A DNA stretch of 64,000 bases from Planctomycetota bacterium (lineage in GTDB: Bacteria; Planctomycetota; UBA1135; GCA-002686595), in assembly GCA_016779205.1 (NCBI GenBank), contig JADHOC010000019.1:1-64000 (forward strand). Reading direction: 5' to 3'. Within the stretch, counting starts at the first letter, position 1, and the number at the start of each line of letters is the position of its first letter. This document shows positions 17,813 to 26,997 of the stretch, in pieces. The notes below the pieces were generated by a model that was not told the origin of the DNA, did no database searches, and saw only the letters and a program-made list of their open reading frames with translations. The translations under genes and the position numbers were made by a program.

Positions 17813-18235
17813 TCAGGTCGTCGGCGTACGCCGGACCATGCGGACCTTGACGGGCATCTTGTGGGCGATGCGCTTGAACGCGAGCTTCGCCTTGTCCTCG
17901 GTCACGTTGCCGAGCTCAAACAGGACGGTCCCCGGCTTCACTTCGGCCGCCCAGAAGTCGATGTCGCCCTTACCCTTACCCATCCGAGTCTCGGCGGGCT
18001 TGGAGGAGATGGGCTTGTCCGGGAACACCCGGATCCAGATCTTGGCGGCACCCTGAGTGGCGCGGTTGGCCGCGATCCGGCTCGCCTCGAGCTGCCGGCC
18101 GGTGATCCAGCCAGCGTCCAGAGACTGGAGACCGAAGTCACCGAAGGAGACGCGGTTCCCGCGCGTGGCGAGTCCCTTGATCTTGCCGCGGAAGACGCGA
18201 CGGCGCTTGATGCGCTTGGGCATGTAAGCCATCAC
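17813..18235 (-). CDS. rplP: 50S ribosomal protein L16
   Basis: A-site-proximal protein required for accommodation. The sequence has MPKRIKRRRVFRGKIKG, ESRIAANRATQGAAKIWIRVF-type core motifs and KGKGDIDFWAAEVKPGTVLFE. Translation may start at the ATG giving MAYMPKR or at the ATG of MPKR; GGAGGTG precedes the first. It overlaps the end of rpsC. Confidence 0.96.
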   Translation of the reverse strand: MMAYMPKRIKRRRVFRGKIKGLATRGNRVSFGDFGLQSLDAGWITGRQLEASRIAANRATQGAAKIWIRVFPDKPISSKPAETRMGKGKGDIDFWAAEVKPGTVLFELGNVTEDKAKLAFKRIAHKMPVKVRMVRRTPTT

Positions 18236-19050
18236 GCACCTCCCTGGTTGAAGGAGCCTTGGGGAGTGGCGGGCGCGCCCGGGCGCGGGCCGCCGCCGCC
18301 GCCGCCCCCACCTCGGGGGCCGCCTCGTCCGCGACCGCCACGGCGGCCCGAGCCACGGCGGGGACCGCCGCGGTCGTAACGGCCACCTGCAGCAGAGGTG
18401 ACGCGGTAGTTGATCTTCTCACCGCGCTCGATGTCGCCCTTGTAGATCCAGACCTTGACGCCGATGACGCCGTAGGTGGTCCGGGCGAGCGCGGTGCCGT
18501 ACTCGACGTTGGACTGCAGGGTCGACAGGGGAACGCGCCCCTCCCGCTCCTGGAGCTGACGCGCCATCTCGGCGCCGCCCAGTCGGCCGTTGATCATGAC
18601 CTTCACCCCGAGGGCGCCGGCCTGCATGGTGGTCTGCACCGCCTTCTTCACCGCGCGGCGGAACGCCATCCGGCGCTTCAGCTGCTCGGCGATGACCTCG
18701 GCGACGAGGCCGGCGGACAGCTCCGGACGCTTGATCTCGTGGATCGTCAGGTGGACCGTGGTCTCCGCGATCGCCTGAAGCTCAGCCTTGAGCTGGTCGA
18801 TGCGGATGCCCTTGCGGCCCACGAGCACGCCGGGGCGCGCCGTGTAGATGATGACGTTGACGGCGTCGCTGGTGCGCTCGATCTCGATGCGCGGGATGCC
18901 GGCAGAGCCGTACTCCTTGGCCACGTGGTCCCGGATCTTCTTGTCCTGGAGCAGCAGCCGCGCGAAGTCGTGCTTGTTGCCGTGCCAGCGGGAAGCCCAG
19001 GGCTCGATGATTCCGACGCGGTAGCCGGTGGGGTGGATCTTCTGTCCCAT
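18232..19050 (-). CDS. rpsC: 30S ribosomal protein S3 with Gly/Arg-rich tail
   Basis: Head protein with helicase activity at the mRNA entry tunnel. Residues 1-about 215 hold the KH domain (VLVGRKGIRIDQLKAELQ) and the S3 C-terminal fold (GVIGVKVWIYKGDI). A Gly/Arg-rich region of about 50 residues is appended (272 aa in all against 210-235 in most bacteria). The tail resembles RGG-type RNA-binding segments. Confidence 0.96.
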   Translation of the reverse strand: MGQKIHPTGYRVGIIEPWASRWHGNKHDFARLLLQDKKIRDHVAKEYGSAGIPRIEIERTSDAVNVIIYTARPGVLVGRKGIRIDQLKAELQAIAETTVHLTIHEIKRPELSAGLVAEVIAEQLKRRMAFRRAVKKAVQTTMQAGALGVKVMINGRLGGAEMARQLQEREGRVPLSTLQSNVEYGTALARTTYGVIGVKVWIYKGDIERGEKINYRVTSAAGGRYDRGGPRRGSGRRGGRGRGGPRGGGGGGGGPRPGAPATPQGSFNQGGA

Positions 19051-19086
19051 GGATGATCTCTCGTGCTAGAGGGGCGCGGGGCCGCC

Positions 19087-19503
19087 TCAGGCGCTCGCGG
19101 CCTCCGCGTCCGCGCTGGAGTCCGCCTCGAAAGCCGAGGCCTGAGCCACGATCACGGTGAGGTGTGAGGTCTTCTTGGCGTAGGGCATGGCGCGCCCCTG
19201 GGGGCCCGGCCGATACCGGAGACGGTTGTTGAGCATCGGGCCGTCGTCGGCCCGGCAGTCGCTGACGAACAGGTCGTTCACGTCGACCGACTCGTCCTGG
19301 GATGCGTTGGCGATGGCCGAGAGCAGGACCTTCTTGAAGAAGGCCGCGCCGCGCTGAGGCAGCAGCTCCAGGATCTCAAGCGCATCGTTCACGGCGCGTC
19401 CCCGGACGGCGTCCGCCACGAGGCGGGCCTTCCGCGAGGAGATGCGGGCGTGGCGGTGGCGGGCGACGTACCCACCGAGCTCCCTGATGATCTCGTTCTT
19501 CAT
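19087..19503 (-). CDS. rplV: 50S ribosomal protein L22
   Basis: Lines the exit tunnel, where its hairpin loop contacts nascent chains. The 138 aa show ARISSRKARLVADAVRG and the loop RLRYRPGPQGRAMPY. An Ala/Glu-rich C-terminal tail lengthens it by about 20 residues. Confidence 0.96.
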   Translation of the reverse strand: MKNEIIRELGGYVARHRHARISSRKARLVADAVRGRAVNDALEILELLPQRGAAFFKKVLLSAIANASQDESVDVNDLFVSDCRADDGPMLNNRLRYRPGPQGRAMPYAKKTSHLTVIVAQASAFEADSSADAEAASA

Positions 19504-19508
19504 GGTGC

Positions 19509-19793
19509 TCAGCGGCCGCCCTTCTGGCCTTCCTTCTTGTTGGTGTGGCCACGGAAGACGCGCGAGGGCGCGAACTCACCGAGCTTGTGCCCCACCATGT
19601 CTTCGTTCACGGCGACCTTCACGTGCTTACGTCCGTCGTGGACCATGAAGGTGTGCCCGATGAAGTCGGGGGAAATCGTGCAGGCGCGGGCCCACGTGGT
19701 GATCGGGTTCTTCGTCCCGGCCTCGTTTTGCGCGAGGACCTTCTTCTCGAGCTTGGCGTCGATGAAGGGACCTTTTTTGATGCTTCTGGACAT
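19509..19793 (-). CDS. rpsS: 30S ribosomal protein S19
   Basis: Head protein forming a complex with S13. The 94 aa begin [19 protein letters not shown] and contain the signature [17 protein letters not shown]. It is 5 bp upstream of rplV. Confidence 0.97.
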   Translation of the reverse strand: MSRSIKKGPFIDAKLEKKVLAQNEAGTKNPITTWARACTISPDFIGHTFMVHDGRKHVKVAVNEDMVGHKLGEFAPSRVFRGHTNKKEGQKGGR

Positions 19794-19862
19794 GACGTTC
19801 TGGGTGCGTCGAGCCGCGGCGGCCTGGCCACTCCGAGGAGCAGCCAGGGTTCGCCAGCCGGA

Positions 19863-20696
19863 TCACTTGCGCTTACGGCGGCGGCGGATGATGAAGACGT
19901 CGGTCGGGTGATTACGGCGGCGCGTTCTTCCGCCCTTCGCGAGGACGGCAGTCGGCGAGCAGGGGTGACGACCACCCGCGGTCCGGCCTTCACCACCACC
20001 CATGGGGTGGTCGACCGGGTTCATTGCCGTGCCGCGGACGTGCGGACGGCGGCCCAGGTGACGCTTGCGCCCGGCCTTACCGAGCTTCACGTTCTGGTGA
20101 TCGGTGTTCCCGACGCGCCCGATGGTGGCGCGGCAGGTCACGTGCACGCGGCGGAGCTCGCCCGAGGGGAGCAGGAGCACCGCGTAGTTGCCCTCGCGAG
20201 CCGTCAGCTGCGCCGACGAGCCCGCGGTGCGAACGAGCTGCCCGCCGCGACCCGGCTGGAGCTCGACGTTGTGCACCTGGACACCGATCGGGATGTCGCG
20301 GAGCATCTTCGCGTTGCCGGGGTTCGGCTCGGCATCGGGACCGGACAGGATCGTCTGGCCGACCTCGAGGCCGATGGGCGCGAGGATGTAGCGCTTCTCG
20401 CCGTCGGCGTAGTGCAGCAGCGCGATGAAGCACGTGCGGTTCGGGTCGTACTCGATCGTGGCAACCTTGGCGGGGATCCCGTCCTTGCTGCGCTTGAAGT
20501 CGATGACCCGGTACTTGCGCTTGTGACCACCCCCGCGGAAGCGGGCGGTGATGCGGCCGTAGTTGTTACGACCGCCGGTCTTCTTGAGGGGACGCAGGAG
20601 AGACTTCTCCGGCGTCGTCGAGGTGACCTCTTCGTAGGTGAGCACGCTGCCGTGGCGGCGGCCCGGAGAGGTCGGCTTGTACTTGCGAATCGGCAT
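19863..20696 (-). CDS. rplB: 50S ribosomal protein L2
   Basis: Binds near the peptidyl-transferase centre and bridges the subunits. The 277 aa carry the family hallmark HPMGGGEGR, including the essential histidine (His229 in E. coli), then the basic C-terminal tail. The N-terminus [17 protein letters not shown] is normal. Confidence 0.98.
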   Translation of the reverse strand: MPIRKYKPTSPGRRHGSVLTYEEVTSTTPEKSLLRPLKKTGGRNNYGRITARFRGGGHKRKYRVIDFKRSKDGIPAKVATIEYDPNRTCFIALLHYADGEKRYILAPIGLEVGQTILSGPDAEPNPGNAKMLRDIPIGVQVHNVELQPGRGGQLVRTAGSSAQLTAREGNYAVLLLPSGELRRVHVTCRATIGRVGNTDHQNVKLGKAGRKRHLGRRPHVRGTAMNPVDHPMGGGEGRTAGGRHPCSPTAVLAKGGRTRRRNHPTDVFIIRRRRKRK

Positions 20697-20736
20697 GAGA
20701 CTTAGCCTTGATCAGTGGATCGAACGGGGGAGCCCG

Positions 20737-21030
20737 TCAGATCACGTCGATCGTGTCGCCCTCCTTCAGCGTGACCATGGCCTTCTTCCAGTCGGGCTTC
20801 TGGCCCTTGACGTAACCGCGGCGGCGGACCTTGCCCTTCACACCGGCGGTGTTGACCGACTCGACCTTCACCTCGAACAGGGTCTCGATCGCGTGGCGGA
20901 TCTCGATCTTGTTCGCGTCCGTGGGGACGCGGAAGTGATAGGCGTTGCGGAGATGTGTGTCCGTGGTCGCCTTCTCGGTGACGTGGGACTGCTTGATGAT
21001 CTGGTAGTAGCGATCGAGGTGCTGGCTCAC
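20737..21030 (-). CDS. rplW: 50S ribosomal protein L23
   Basis: Exit-site protein contacting trigger factor and SRP. From the GTG giving [16 protein letters not shown] it is 97 aa, with the conserved NAYHFRVPTDANKIEIRHAIE. The GTG overlaps the rplD stop (GTGA). Confidence 0.96.
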   Translation of the reverse strand: MSQHLDRYYQIIKQSHVTEKATTDTHLRNAYHFRVPTDANKIEIRHAIETLFEVKVESVNTAGVKGKVRRRGYVKGQKPDWKKAMVTLKEGDTIDVI

Positions 21031-21677
21031 GACTCGCCTCCGTTGTTGGACGCGTCGGCGGACTTGCCAACCCGTGCGCTCAGGTGGTCGAGCGCGCCTT
21101 GCTCCGCGATGATCGTCCCGCCGTTCACGACGTCGTAGGCGCAGAGCTCAGCGGCGGTGCGGACCTCGACCCGGGGGAAGTTGCGGAACGACTTGTAGAG
21201 GTTCTCGTTGCGGTCGGCGATGACGACGCAGGCCCGGTGGGTCGCATCCAGGTCACCGAGGACCTTGCGAGCGGAGCGGGAGGAGGGCTCGGCCCAGTCC
21301 CCGAGGTCCGCGATGACCAGCTCGCCGTCGGCGATCTTGCCCGCAATGGCGCTGCGAAGCGCCACGCGACGGGCCTTGGTCGGCATGTGGTAGCTGTAGT
21401 CACGGGGCTTCGGCCCGAAGACCGTGCCGCCGCCGCGCCAGATGGGCGACTTGACGTCACCGGCCCGCGCGCGGCCCGTGTGCTTCTGCTTGTAGGGCTT
21501 CTTGTTGGTGCCCTTGACCTCACTGCGCCCCTTGGTGGAGGCGGTGCCCTGCCGCTGGTTCGCCATGTGCATGACGACCGCGTCCTTCAGGGTGCGGTAG
21601 AGGACCTTCTCGCCGAATGGCGCGACGTCCAGTTCAACCTCGCCGACGCTGCCGGCCTTGTAGCTTTTGACCTTCAT
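21027..21677 (-). CDS. rplD: 50S ribosomal protein L4
   Basis: Tunnel protein and, in E. coli, the S10-operon repressor. The 216 aa show the tunnel loop region [20 protein letters not shown], with [21 protein letters not shown] after it. Autoregulation could act on the roughly 250-nt leader before rpsJ; no structure equivalent to the E. coli one was identified. Confidence 0.97.
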   Translation of the reverse strand: MKVKSYKAGSVGEVELDVAPFGEKVLYRTLKDAVVMHMANQRQGTASTKGRSEVKGTNKKPYKQKHTGRARAGDVKSPIWRGGGTVFGPKPRDYSYHMPTKARRVALRSAIAGKIADGELVIADLGDWAEPSSRSARKVLGDLDATHRACVVIADRNENLYKSFRNFPRVEVRTAAELCAYDVVNGGTIIAEQGALDHLSARVGKSADASNNGGES

Positions 21678-21684
21678 CGGGGGC

Positions 21685-22320
21685 TCACTTCTTCACGCCC
21701 GTGCGGGCGGTCTGGACCTGGACGAAGCTGCCGTTGTGGCCCGGCACCGACCCCTTGATGAGGAGCAGGTTCCGATCCGCGTCGACGCGCATGATCTCGA
21801 GGTTCTTCACGGTCTTGCGCGAGGCGCCGTAGTGGCCGCTCATGCGCTTGCCCTTGAAGACGCGGCCCGGGTACGCCGAGCAGCCGATCGAGCCAGGGGC
21901 CCGATAGTTCATGGAGCCGTGGGTCTTCGGACCGCGGGCGAATCCGTGGCGCTTGATGGTGCCAGCGAAGCCGCGCCCCTTGGTGGTGCCGACGACGTCG
22001 ACCAGGGCCCCGGCCTCGAACACCTCGACGGTGATCGTCTGGCCGACCTCGTGCTCGGAGGGGCCGTTGAGCCGCTCCTCGCGCAGGAAGCGCTTGGGGG
22101 CCGTACCGATAGCCTTGGCGGCCTCGCGCTGCGGCTTGTTCGAGACCTTGTCCCGAACGTCCTCGTAACCGAGTTGGATGGCTGAGTAGCCGTCCTTCTC
22201 TTCAGTGCGCAGCTGCATGACCGTGCAAGGCCCCGCCTCGACCACGGTCACCGGGGTGACCGTGCCGTCGTCGGCGAAGAGCTGCGTCATGCCTCTCTTG
22301 CGTCCCAGAAGAAGCGTCAT
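21685..22320 (-). CDS. rplC: 50S ribosomal protein L3
   Basis: Early assembly protein reaching towards the peptidyl-transferase centre. The ATG giving MTLLLGRKRGMTQLF fits the family start, for a 211-aa product; the longer open frame upstream is non-coding leader. Signature GTTKGRGFAGTIKRHGFARG and GRVFKGKRMSGHYG are present. The glutamine methylated by PrmB in E. coli (GSIGQ) is not conserved (GSIGC). Confidence 0.96.
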   Translation of the reverse strand: MTLLLGRKRGMTQLFADDGTVTPVTVVEAGPCTVMQLRTEEKDGYSAIQLGYEDVRDKVSNKPQREAAKAIGTAPKRFLREERLNGPSEHEVGQTITVEVFEAGALVDVVGTTKGRGFAGTIKRHGFARGPKTHGSMNYRAPGSIGCSAYPGRVFKGKRMSGHYGASRKTVKNLEIMRVDADRNLLLIKGSVPGHNGSFVQVQTARTGVKK

Positions 22321-22486
22321 GTCTTCGTGAGAAAGGGTTGATGGAAGCCGGTTCGACCTGAAAGCGCTGCCCCGGAGTGATTCCGGGCCAGGCGCAACGC
22401 CAGGCCACGCGGCGGAGATGGATACGTTGGAAAGAGCGAGCTCGTGCCCCCACCCAGGAAGGGAGGAGCGGGTGAGCCCGTTGGGA

Positions 22487-22792
<306 letters not shown>

Positions 22793-23047
22793 GCTTGGTT
22801 CGAGCTCGTTGGCGTCCTGGGGCCCATCGAGGGGTCCAGGGGCGGCGGTGAGATCGGGCCGAAGGTCCGGCTCGGGTGACTGGGGGGGGTATTTGGGGCC
22901 GTCCCGGGGGCTCGATGGCGCGCTTTCGGCGGCACCGATAGGGACGACACAAAAAGGTCTCGACCCGGCAGGAGGAGGCCCTGGGAAGCGAACCGCACCA
23001 TGTGGGTCGCTGCTCCAAGGATCCTGCCTTTCGGGCAAGGGGCAAAG
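22793..23047 (-). other. leader of the S10 operon
   Basis: About 250 nt of probable 5' untranslated RNA between the predicted start and rpsJ. It contains short C- and G-runs and no credible ORF. By position it is where r-protein L4 feedback would act in E. coli; no equivalent hairpin could be proven by eye. Confidence 0.4.
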
Positions 23048-23076
23048 AAGGTACGGCGGGCCCTACCTGCGGTCAA
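23048..23076 (-). promoter_or_regulatory. promoter of the S10 operon
   Basis: Minus strand TTGACC, 17-bp spacer, TACCTT. The -35 box is identical to those of the tRNA-tuf and rpsL promoters in this window. It lies between fusA and rpsJ, showing that the super-cluster is split into several transcription units. Confidence 0.65.
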
Positions 23077-23170
23077 CGCTGGACGGGAAAAACCTCTGGA
23101 CCTTGCAAGGCCCCCCCCAACAGGGCGCCAGCAGGCGCGGAACTCCGCTCGAGGCCCCGACCCCGGAGGC

Positions 23171-25288
23171 TCAGCCCCCCACCGAGGGCCGGAACCCCAC
23201 CGGACGCAGGCTGAAGGTCGCCCGGCCCTTCGAGAGCGACCGCAGGGTGGTCGAATAGCCGATCAGCTCCCTCAGGGGCGCGATTCCGGCGATTCGACGG
23301 CCCACCGTCCCGGTGGCCTGAACCTCCTCCATGGCCGCGTGACGGCTGTTCAGGTCCCCGATCACGCCCCCGGCGACCTCGGCCGGGGCGTCCACCACGA
23401 AGGCCATCCAGGGCTCCAGCGCAGCCACCCCGCCCTCGGACGCCGCTGCCCGCAGGGCGGACCGCAGGGCGGCCACCGCGGCCTGCCCCCAGGCGGCCTC
23501 CACCAGGTGCTCCGAGGTGGATCGGGCGGCCTCGACCACCAGCCGCGCCCCGCAGACGGGGTGCCCCGCAAGGGGGCCGCCGGTGCCCGCCTCGGCGAGG
23601 AGCGCGGCGGACACCGCCCCGAAGACCGCGGCGGGCACATCCGCCCCCTCGCCCTCGGCGACCACCTCCACCGCGGCGGCGGGATCGCCGGTGGGCTCCA
23701 GCCGGAGCTCGACCACGGCGTCCACGCGGCCATCCTCCAGCTGGCGGTCCACCTCCCCGGAGCCCCCGGCGGACGCCCGCACGCTCTCGAGGCTCGCCAC
23801 CTGGGGAGCCCCCACCCGCGGGTCCACGCCGAACTCGGCCCTGAGCCGGGCGAGGGCGACCTCGAGGTGTAGCTCCCCCATCCCCTCCAGCCCCCACTGT
23901 CCTGTGCCCGGATCCTCATGGGCGCGCAGCGAGGGGTCCTCCCTCACCAGCTGCATCAAGGCCGCGCCGAGCACCTCGCGCTCCTCATCCCGCGAGGGCT
24001 CGAGCAGGACCGCCATCACCGCTTTGGGGGTGCGCGGCGGCTCAAGGCGGTACGCCTGCCCCTCCATCGAGAGGGTGTCCCCGCAACCGGTCGCCGTCAG
24101 CCCTGCCAGGGCGACCACATCCCCGGCCTCCGCCGATGCGAGCTCGTCCACCGCGTCCGCGTGGATCCGGAGGACCGACTCGACCTCCTCCATCCGGCCG
24201 GTCCGGCCGTTCCAGAGCCGGCTCCCCGGCTGCACCTGGCCCCGGTAGATCCGCGCGAAGGCGAGGTCCAGCCGGCCCGCTCGGCGACGCCGCGAGTGGA
24301 CCTTGAAGACGAGCGCCAGGGGCTCTTCGGGGTCGGCGTGGTAGAGGGCGGGGTCCCCCATGGGCGCGCCGCTGCGGGCGTCGAAGAGCTCCGGCGTGGG
24401 GCGCTCCCCGGGCGAGGGGAGCAACCGCAGGACGCCGTCCAAGAGGAGCGGGACCCCGTGTCCCCGCAGCGCCGCCCCGCAGAAGAGCGGCACCGCGCGT
24501 CGCGACCGGGTGGCCCTCCCCAGCGCTTCCGTCAGGAGCTCCACCGTCGGCTCCTCCCCGCCGCAGAGCACCTGGAAGACCTCGTCATCGAGGTCCCCGA
24601 TGGCGTCCACGAGCTCGGCGCGCAGGACCCCGACCTCATCCTCGATCGCGCCGGGGATCGGGACCTCCACTCGTCGGCCATCCGCCTCGACGCGGTGCGC
24701 CACTCTCCGCAGCAGGTCCACGACGCCCGACAGCGGCACGTCCTCGTCTCCGCCGCCGATGGGATACGCCACCACGAGCGGGCGGACCCCGAGCTTGGCC
24801 TCGATGGACTCGGCGCAGCCGAGCACGTCGGCCCCTGGACGCTCACACTTGTTCACGAAGGCCAGCGCCGGGAGGCCACGCCGCTCGACCTGCCGCCAGA
24901 CGGTCTCGGTCTGCGGCTCCACCCCGCGGGTGGCGTCCACGACGACGATCGCCCCGTCGAGGACTCTCATGCAGCGCTCCACCTCCACGGTGAAGTCCAC
25001 ATGGCCCGGCGTGTCCACGAGGTTGATCTCCGCCCCCTCCCAGCTGACCCGGGTGGCGGCGGCGGTGATCGTGATGCCCCGCTCCCGCTCCTCGGCCATC
25101 CAGTCCATGACGGAGGTCCCCTCGTCCACGCGCCCCACCCGCGCCTCGCGGCCGCACAGGTGGAGGATCCGCTCCGTCAGGGTCGTCTTGCCGGCGTCGA
25201 TGTGCGCGCAGATCCCCACGTTGCGGAGCGTGCGGGCGGGGCCAGCGCCGGGGTCGGCCTGGCCCGCAGGCTGATCAGAGGGATCCAT
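23171..25288 (-). CDS. fusA: divergent elongation factor G
   Basis: Translocase GTPase of the EF-G family, or a ribosome-recycling paralogue. The 705-aa length and domain order I-V are normal. G1 is AHIDAGKTT (28-36), G3 is DTPGHVD and the switch region is RERGITITAAA. The guanine-specificity motif is NKCE (146-149) instead of NKxD, and the G5 SA is replaced by AA. Domain IV is strongly diverged: the usual GQF/GGRGQ stretch is replaced and the tip lacks the HDVDSSE-type loop. The position after rpsG matches fusA. A TACGAT box lies 12 nt before the ATG. It may belong to the spdEFG lineages described in spirochaetes, planctomycetes and delta-proteobacteria. Confidence 0.88.
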   Translation of the reverse strand: MDPSDQPAGQADPGAGPARTLRNVGICAHIDAGKTTLTERILHLCGREARVGRVDEGTSVMDWMAEERERGITITAAATRVSWEGAEINLVDTPGHVDFTVEVERCMRVLDGAIVVVDATRGVEPQTETVWRQVERRGLPALAFVNKCERPGADVLGCAESIEAKLGVRPLVVAYPIGGGDEDVPLSGVVDLLRRVAHRVEADGRRVEVPIPGAIEDEVGVLRAELVDAIGDLDDEVFQVLCGGEEPTVELLTEALGRATRSRRAVPLFCGAALRGHGVPLLLDGVLRLLPSPGERPTPELFDARSGAPMGDPALYHADPEEPLALVFKVHSRRRRAGRLDLAFARIYRGQVQPGSRLWNGRTGRMEEVESVLRIHADAVDELASAEAGDVVALAGLTATGCGDTLSMEGQAYRLEPPRTPKAVMAVLLEPSRDEEREVLGAALMQLVREDPSLRAHEDPGTGQWGLEGMGELHLEVALARLRAEFGVDPRVGAPQVASLESVRASAGGSGEVDRQLEDGRVDAVVELRLEPTGDPAAAVEVVAEGEGADVPAAVFGAVSAALLAEAGTGGPLAGHPVCGARLVVEAARSTSEHLVEAAWGQAAVAALRSALRAAASEGGVAALEPWMAFVVDAPAEVAGGVIGDLNSRHAAMEEVQATGTVGRRIAGIAPLRELIGYSTTLRSLSKGRATFSLRPVGFRPSVGG

Positions 25289-25300
25289 GGAGAGGCGGGC

Positions 25301-25306
25301 ATCGTA
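25301..25306 (-). promoter_or_regulatory. possible -10 box of fusA
   Basis: TACGAT on the minus strand, 12 nt before the fusA start. Transcription from it would give a leader of only about 5 nt. Confidence 0.35.
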
Positions 25307-25345
25307 GCGCCCGACCCCGGCCGAATCCCGCGCCCTCGCCCGGCC

Positions 25346-25819
25346 CTAGAGCGCCCCTCCCTGGAGCGCCTCGGCGTTCGCCTCGAGGAACTCGTCCTTC
25401 CAGCGGTACTGATCCAGGAGGTGGTCGACCCCCTCGTGCCCGAGGAGGACCAGGGCTGCGTAGAGCGCCTCCACCGAGGCGAGGCCCTCGGAGGGGTCGT
25501 CGAAGTCCCGTGATCGCCGGGGATAGGCCGTCTTGAGGTGCGGGAGCCGCCTCCTGCGGGGTGTGCCGACGACGGTGGCCGACAGCTTGGGGAGGCGCCG
25601 CCAGGAGGAGTCCAGGACCAGGAGCGGCAGCCCTCGATCGTCGGCCGAGATCGGCTCGGCCGCGGGGTCCAGCAGGACGCGCCCCCCCGCCTCCACGGTG
25701 CGGTCGGCGCGATACTCCTGGAACTCGATCCCAGGCGTCCCCCGCAGCGGGATGAGCGAGCACTTCTTCGCTGACTCGCGGGGGTCGCGGAGGATGAGGA
25801 CGTCGAGGGGGCCGGGCAT
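25346..25819 (-). CDS. Tsr3-like SSU rRNA aminocarboxypropyltransferase (DUF367 family)
   Basis: Tsr3 of eukaryotes and archaea transfers the 3-amino-3-carboxypropyl group of AdoMet to a hypermodified nucleotide in small-subunit rRNA helix 31. This 157-aa product shows the family outline: an N-terminal VLILRDPRESAKKCS corresponding to the D-x-KKCT region, LLDPAAEPISADDRG, and LDSSWRR for the DCSW motif. RRRLPHLKTAYP follows, then LASVEALYAALVLLG and the C-terminal YRWKDEFLEAN. The ATG was chosen by family length; a TATCGT box lies 7 nt before it, suggesting a leaderless mRNA. It sits between rpsG and fusA, within the ribosomal super-cluster. Assignment is from motif recall, and the exact rRNA target is inferred. 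Confidence 0.8.
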   Translation of the reverse strand: MPGPLDVLILRDPRESAKKCSLIPLRGTPGIEFQEYRADRTVEAGGRVLLDPAAEPISADDRGLPLLVLDSSWRRLPKLSATVVGTPRRRRLPHLKTAYPRRSRDFDDPSEGLASVEALYAALVLLGHEGVDHLLDQYRWKDEFLEANAEALQGGAL

Positions 25820-25826
25820 GGGGAAG

Positions 25827-25832
25827 ACGATA
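25827..25832 (-). promoter_or_regulatory. leaderless-type -10 box of the tsr3-like gene
   Basis: TATCGT on the minus strand, separated from the ATG by 7 nt. It lies just downstream of the terminator behind rpsG, so the gene probably has its own promoter. Confidence 0.5.
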
Positions 25833-25884
25833 CCGCGGGGCGGCCCAGGCTTCACGGAGGGCGCGCGCGGCGCCCCGAAACGCA

Positions 25885-25914
25885 GAGAGGCCGCGGCGTG
25901 AGCCGCGGCCTCTC
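25885..25914 (-). terminator. terminator after rpsG
   Basis: A perfect 13-bp stem (gagaggccgcggc / complement) with a 4-nt loop, followed on the minus strand by TGCGTTTCGG. It separates the rpsL-rpsG unit from the tsr3-like gene and fusA. Confidence 0.75.
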
Positions 25915-25950
25915 GAGGATGCGCTCGGCCCGAGCGGGCCACGTGCGCGA

Positions 25951-26445
25951 TCAGCGAGCGAAGTGGGCGTAGGCCTTGTTGGCCTCGGCCATCTTGTGGA
26001 TGTTCTCCTTCCAGGTCACCGACGCGCCGGTGCCGTTGTGAGCGTCCACGAGTTCCTCGGCGAGGCGAAGGTGCATGGGCTTGCCCTTCTTCTTGCGGGA
26101 GTTGTCCACCAGCCAGCGAATGGCGAGCGACTGCTGGCGCGCCTTCTTGACCTCACGGGGAACCTGGTAGTTGGCACCGCCGACCCGCTTGGAGCGGACC
26201 TCGACACCCGGCTTCGCGTTCTCCACGGCCTGGGTGAGGATGGCGACCTGCTTCTCCTCGTTGGTCTCTCCCTCGACGTCGGGGAGCTTCGTCAGCGCCA
26301 CATCAAGGGCGTTGTAGAGGATGGACTGCGCGGTGCTCTTCTTGCCGTCCTGCATCACCTGGTTGATGACCTTGGAGGCGAGCAGCGAGCCGAGCTTGGG
26401 GTCCGGCTTCACGAAGTGAGCCGTCGACTTGAAGTTACGGGGCAT
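25951..26445 (-). CDS. rpsG: 30S ribosomal protein S7
   Basis: Head-nucleating 16S-binding protein. The 164 aa (usual 156) begin MPRNFKSTAHFVKPDPK and have GGANYQVPREVKKARQQSLA and WLVDNSRKKKGKPM. It follows rpsL by about 115 bp; in E. coli S7 represses this operon. Confidence 0.97.
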   Translation of the reverse strand: MPRNFKSTAHFVKPDPKLGSLLASKVINQVMQDGKKSTAQSILYNALDVALTKLPDVEGETNEEKQVAILTQAVENAKPGVEVRSKRVGGANYQVPREVKKARQQSLAIRWLVDNSRKKKGKPMHLRLAEELVDAHNGTGASVTWKENIHKMAEANKAYAHFAR

Positions 26446-26561
26446 GGTGGTCTCTGTTCTCTGGATCGATGGAGGGAAGCGGTCGGAGCGGGCGGGCGGT
26501 GCCTGGACGTGACGCGATGAACACGGCCGCTGGCAGCGGCGCCGTCAGCTCCGGGGGGGCA

Positions 26562-26936
26562 TCACTTCTTGGGCTTCTTCGACCCGTACTTGGAACGGCT
26601 CTGGGAGCGGCCGTCGACGCCGGAGGTGTCGAGCGTTCCGCGGAGGATGTGATAGCGGACACCGGGGAGGTCACGGACGCGACCACCGCGGACGAGCACG
26701 ACGGAGTGCTCCTGGAGGTTGTGACCCTCGCCGGGGATGTAGGCGGTGATCTCCTTGCCGTTGGACAGGCGAACACGCGCGATCTTTCGGAGCGCGGAGT
26801 TCGGCTTCTTCGGCGTCTGGGTCTTCACCTGAAGGCAGACACCCCGCTTGTGCGGGCAGGAGTCAAGGACCGGGGACTTGGAGCGCTTGATCGGCGTCTT
26901 GCGTCCCTTTCGGATGAGCTGGTTGATTGTGGGCAT
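26562..26936 (-). CDS. rpsL: 30S ribosomal protein S12 with Arg88
   Basis: Decoding-centre protein. The start [17 protein letters not shown] gives 124 aa of near-canonical sequence. Lys43 in TPKKPNSAL is present. Position 88, normally lysine in [12 protein letters not shown], is arginine here (GRVRDLPG). Lys88 to Arg is a known streptomycin-resistance change in Mycobacterium tuberculosis and E. coli. The gene has its own strong promoter. Confidence 0.97.
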   Translation of the reverse strand: MPTINQLIRKGRKTPIKRSKSPVLDSCPHKRGVCLQVKTQTPKKPNSALRKIARVRLSNGKEITAYIPGEGHNLQEHSVVLVRGGRVRDLPGVRYHILRGTLDTSGVDGRSQSRSKYGSKKPKK

Positions 26937-26997
26937 CGCGTGGTGTGGGTGATGTGCCGACCTTTGGGTCTCGGCGGGGGGCGCCGGGAGGGCGCGA

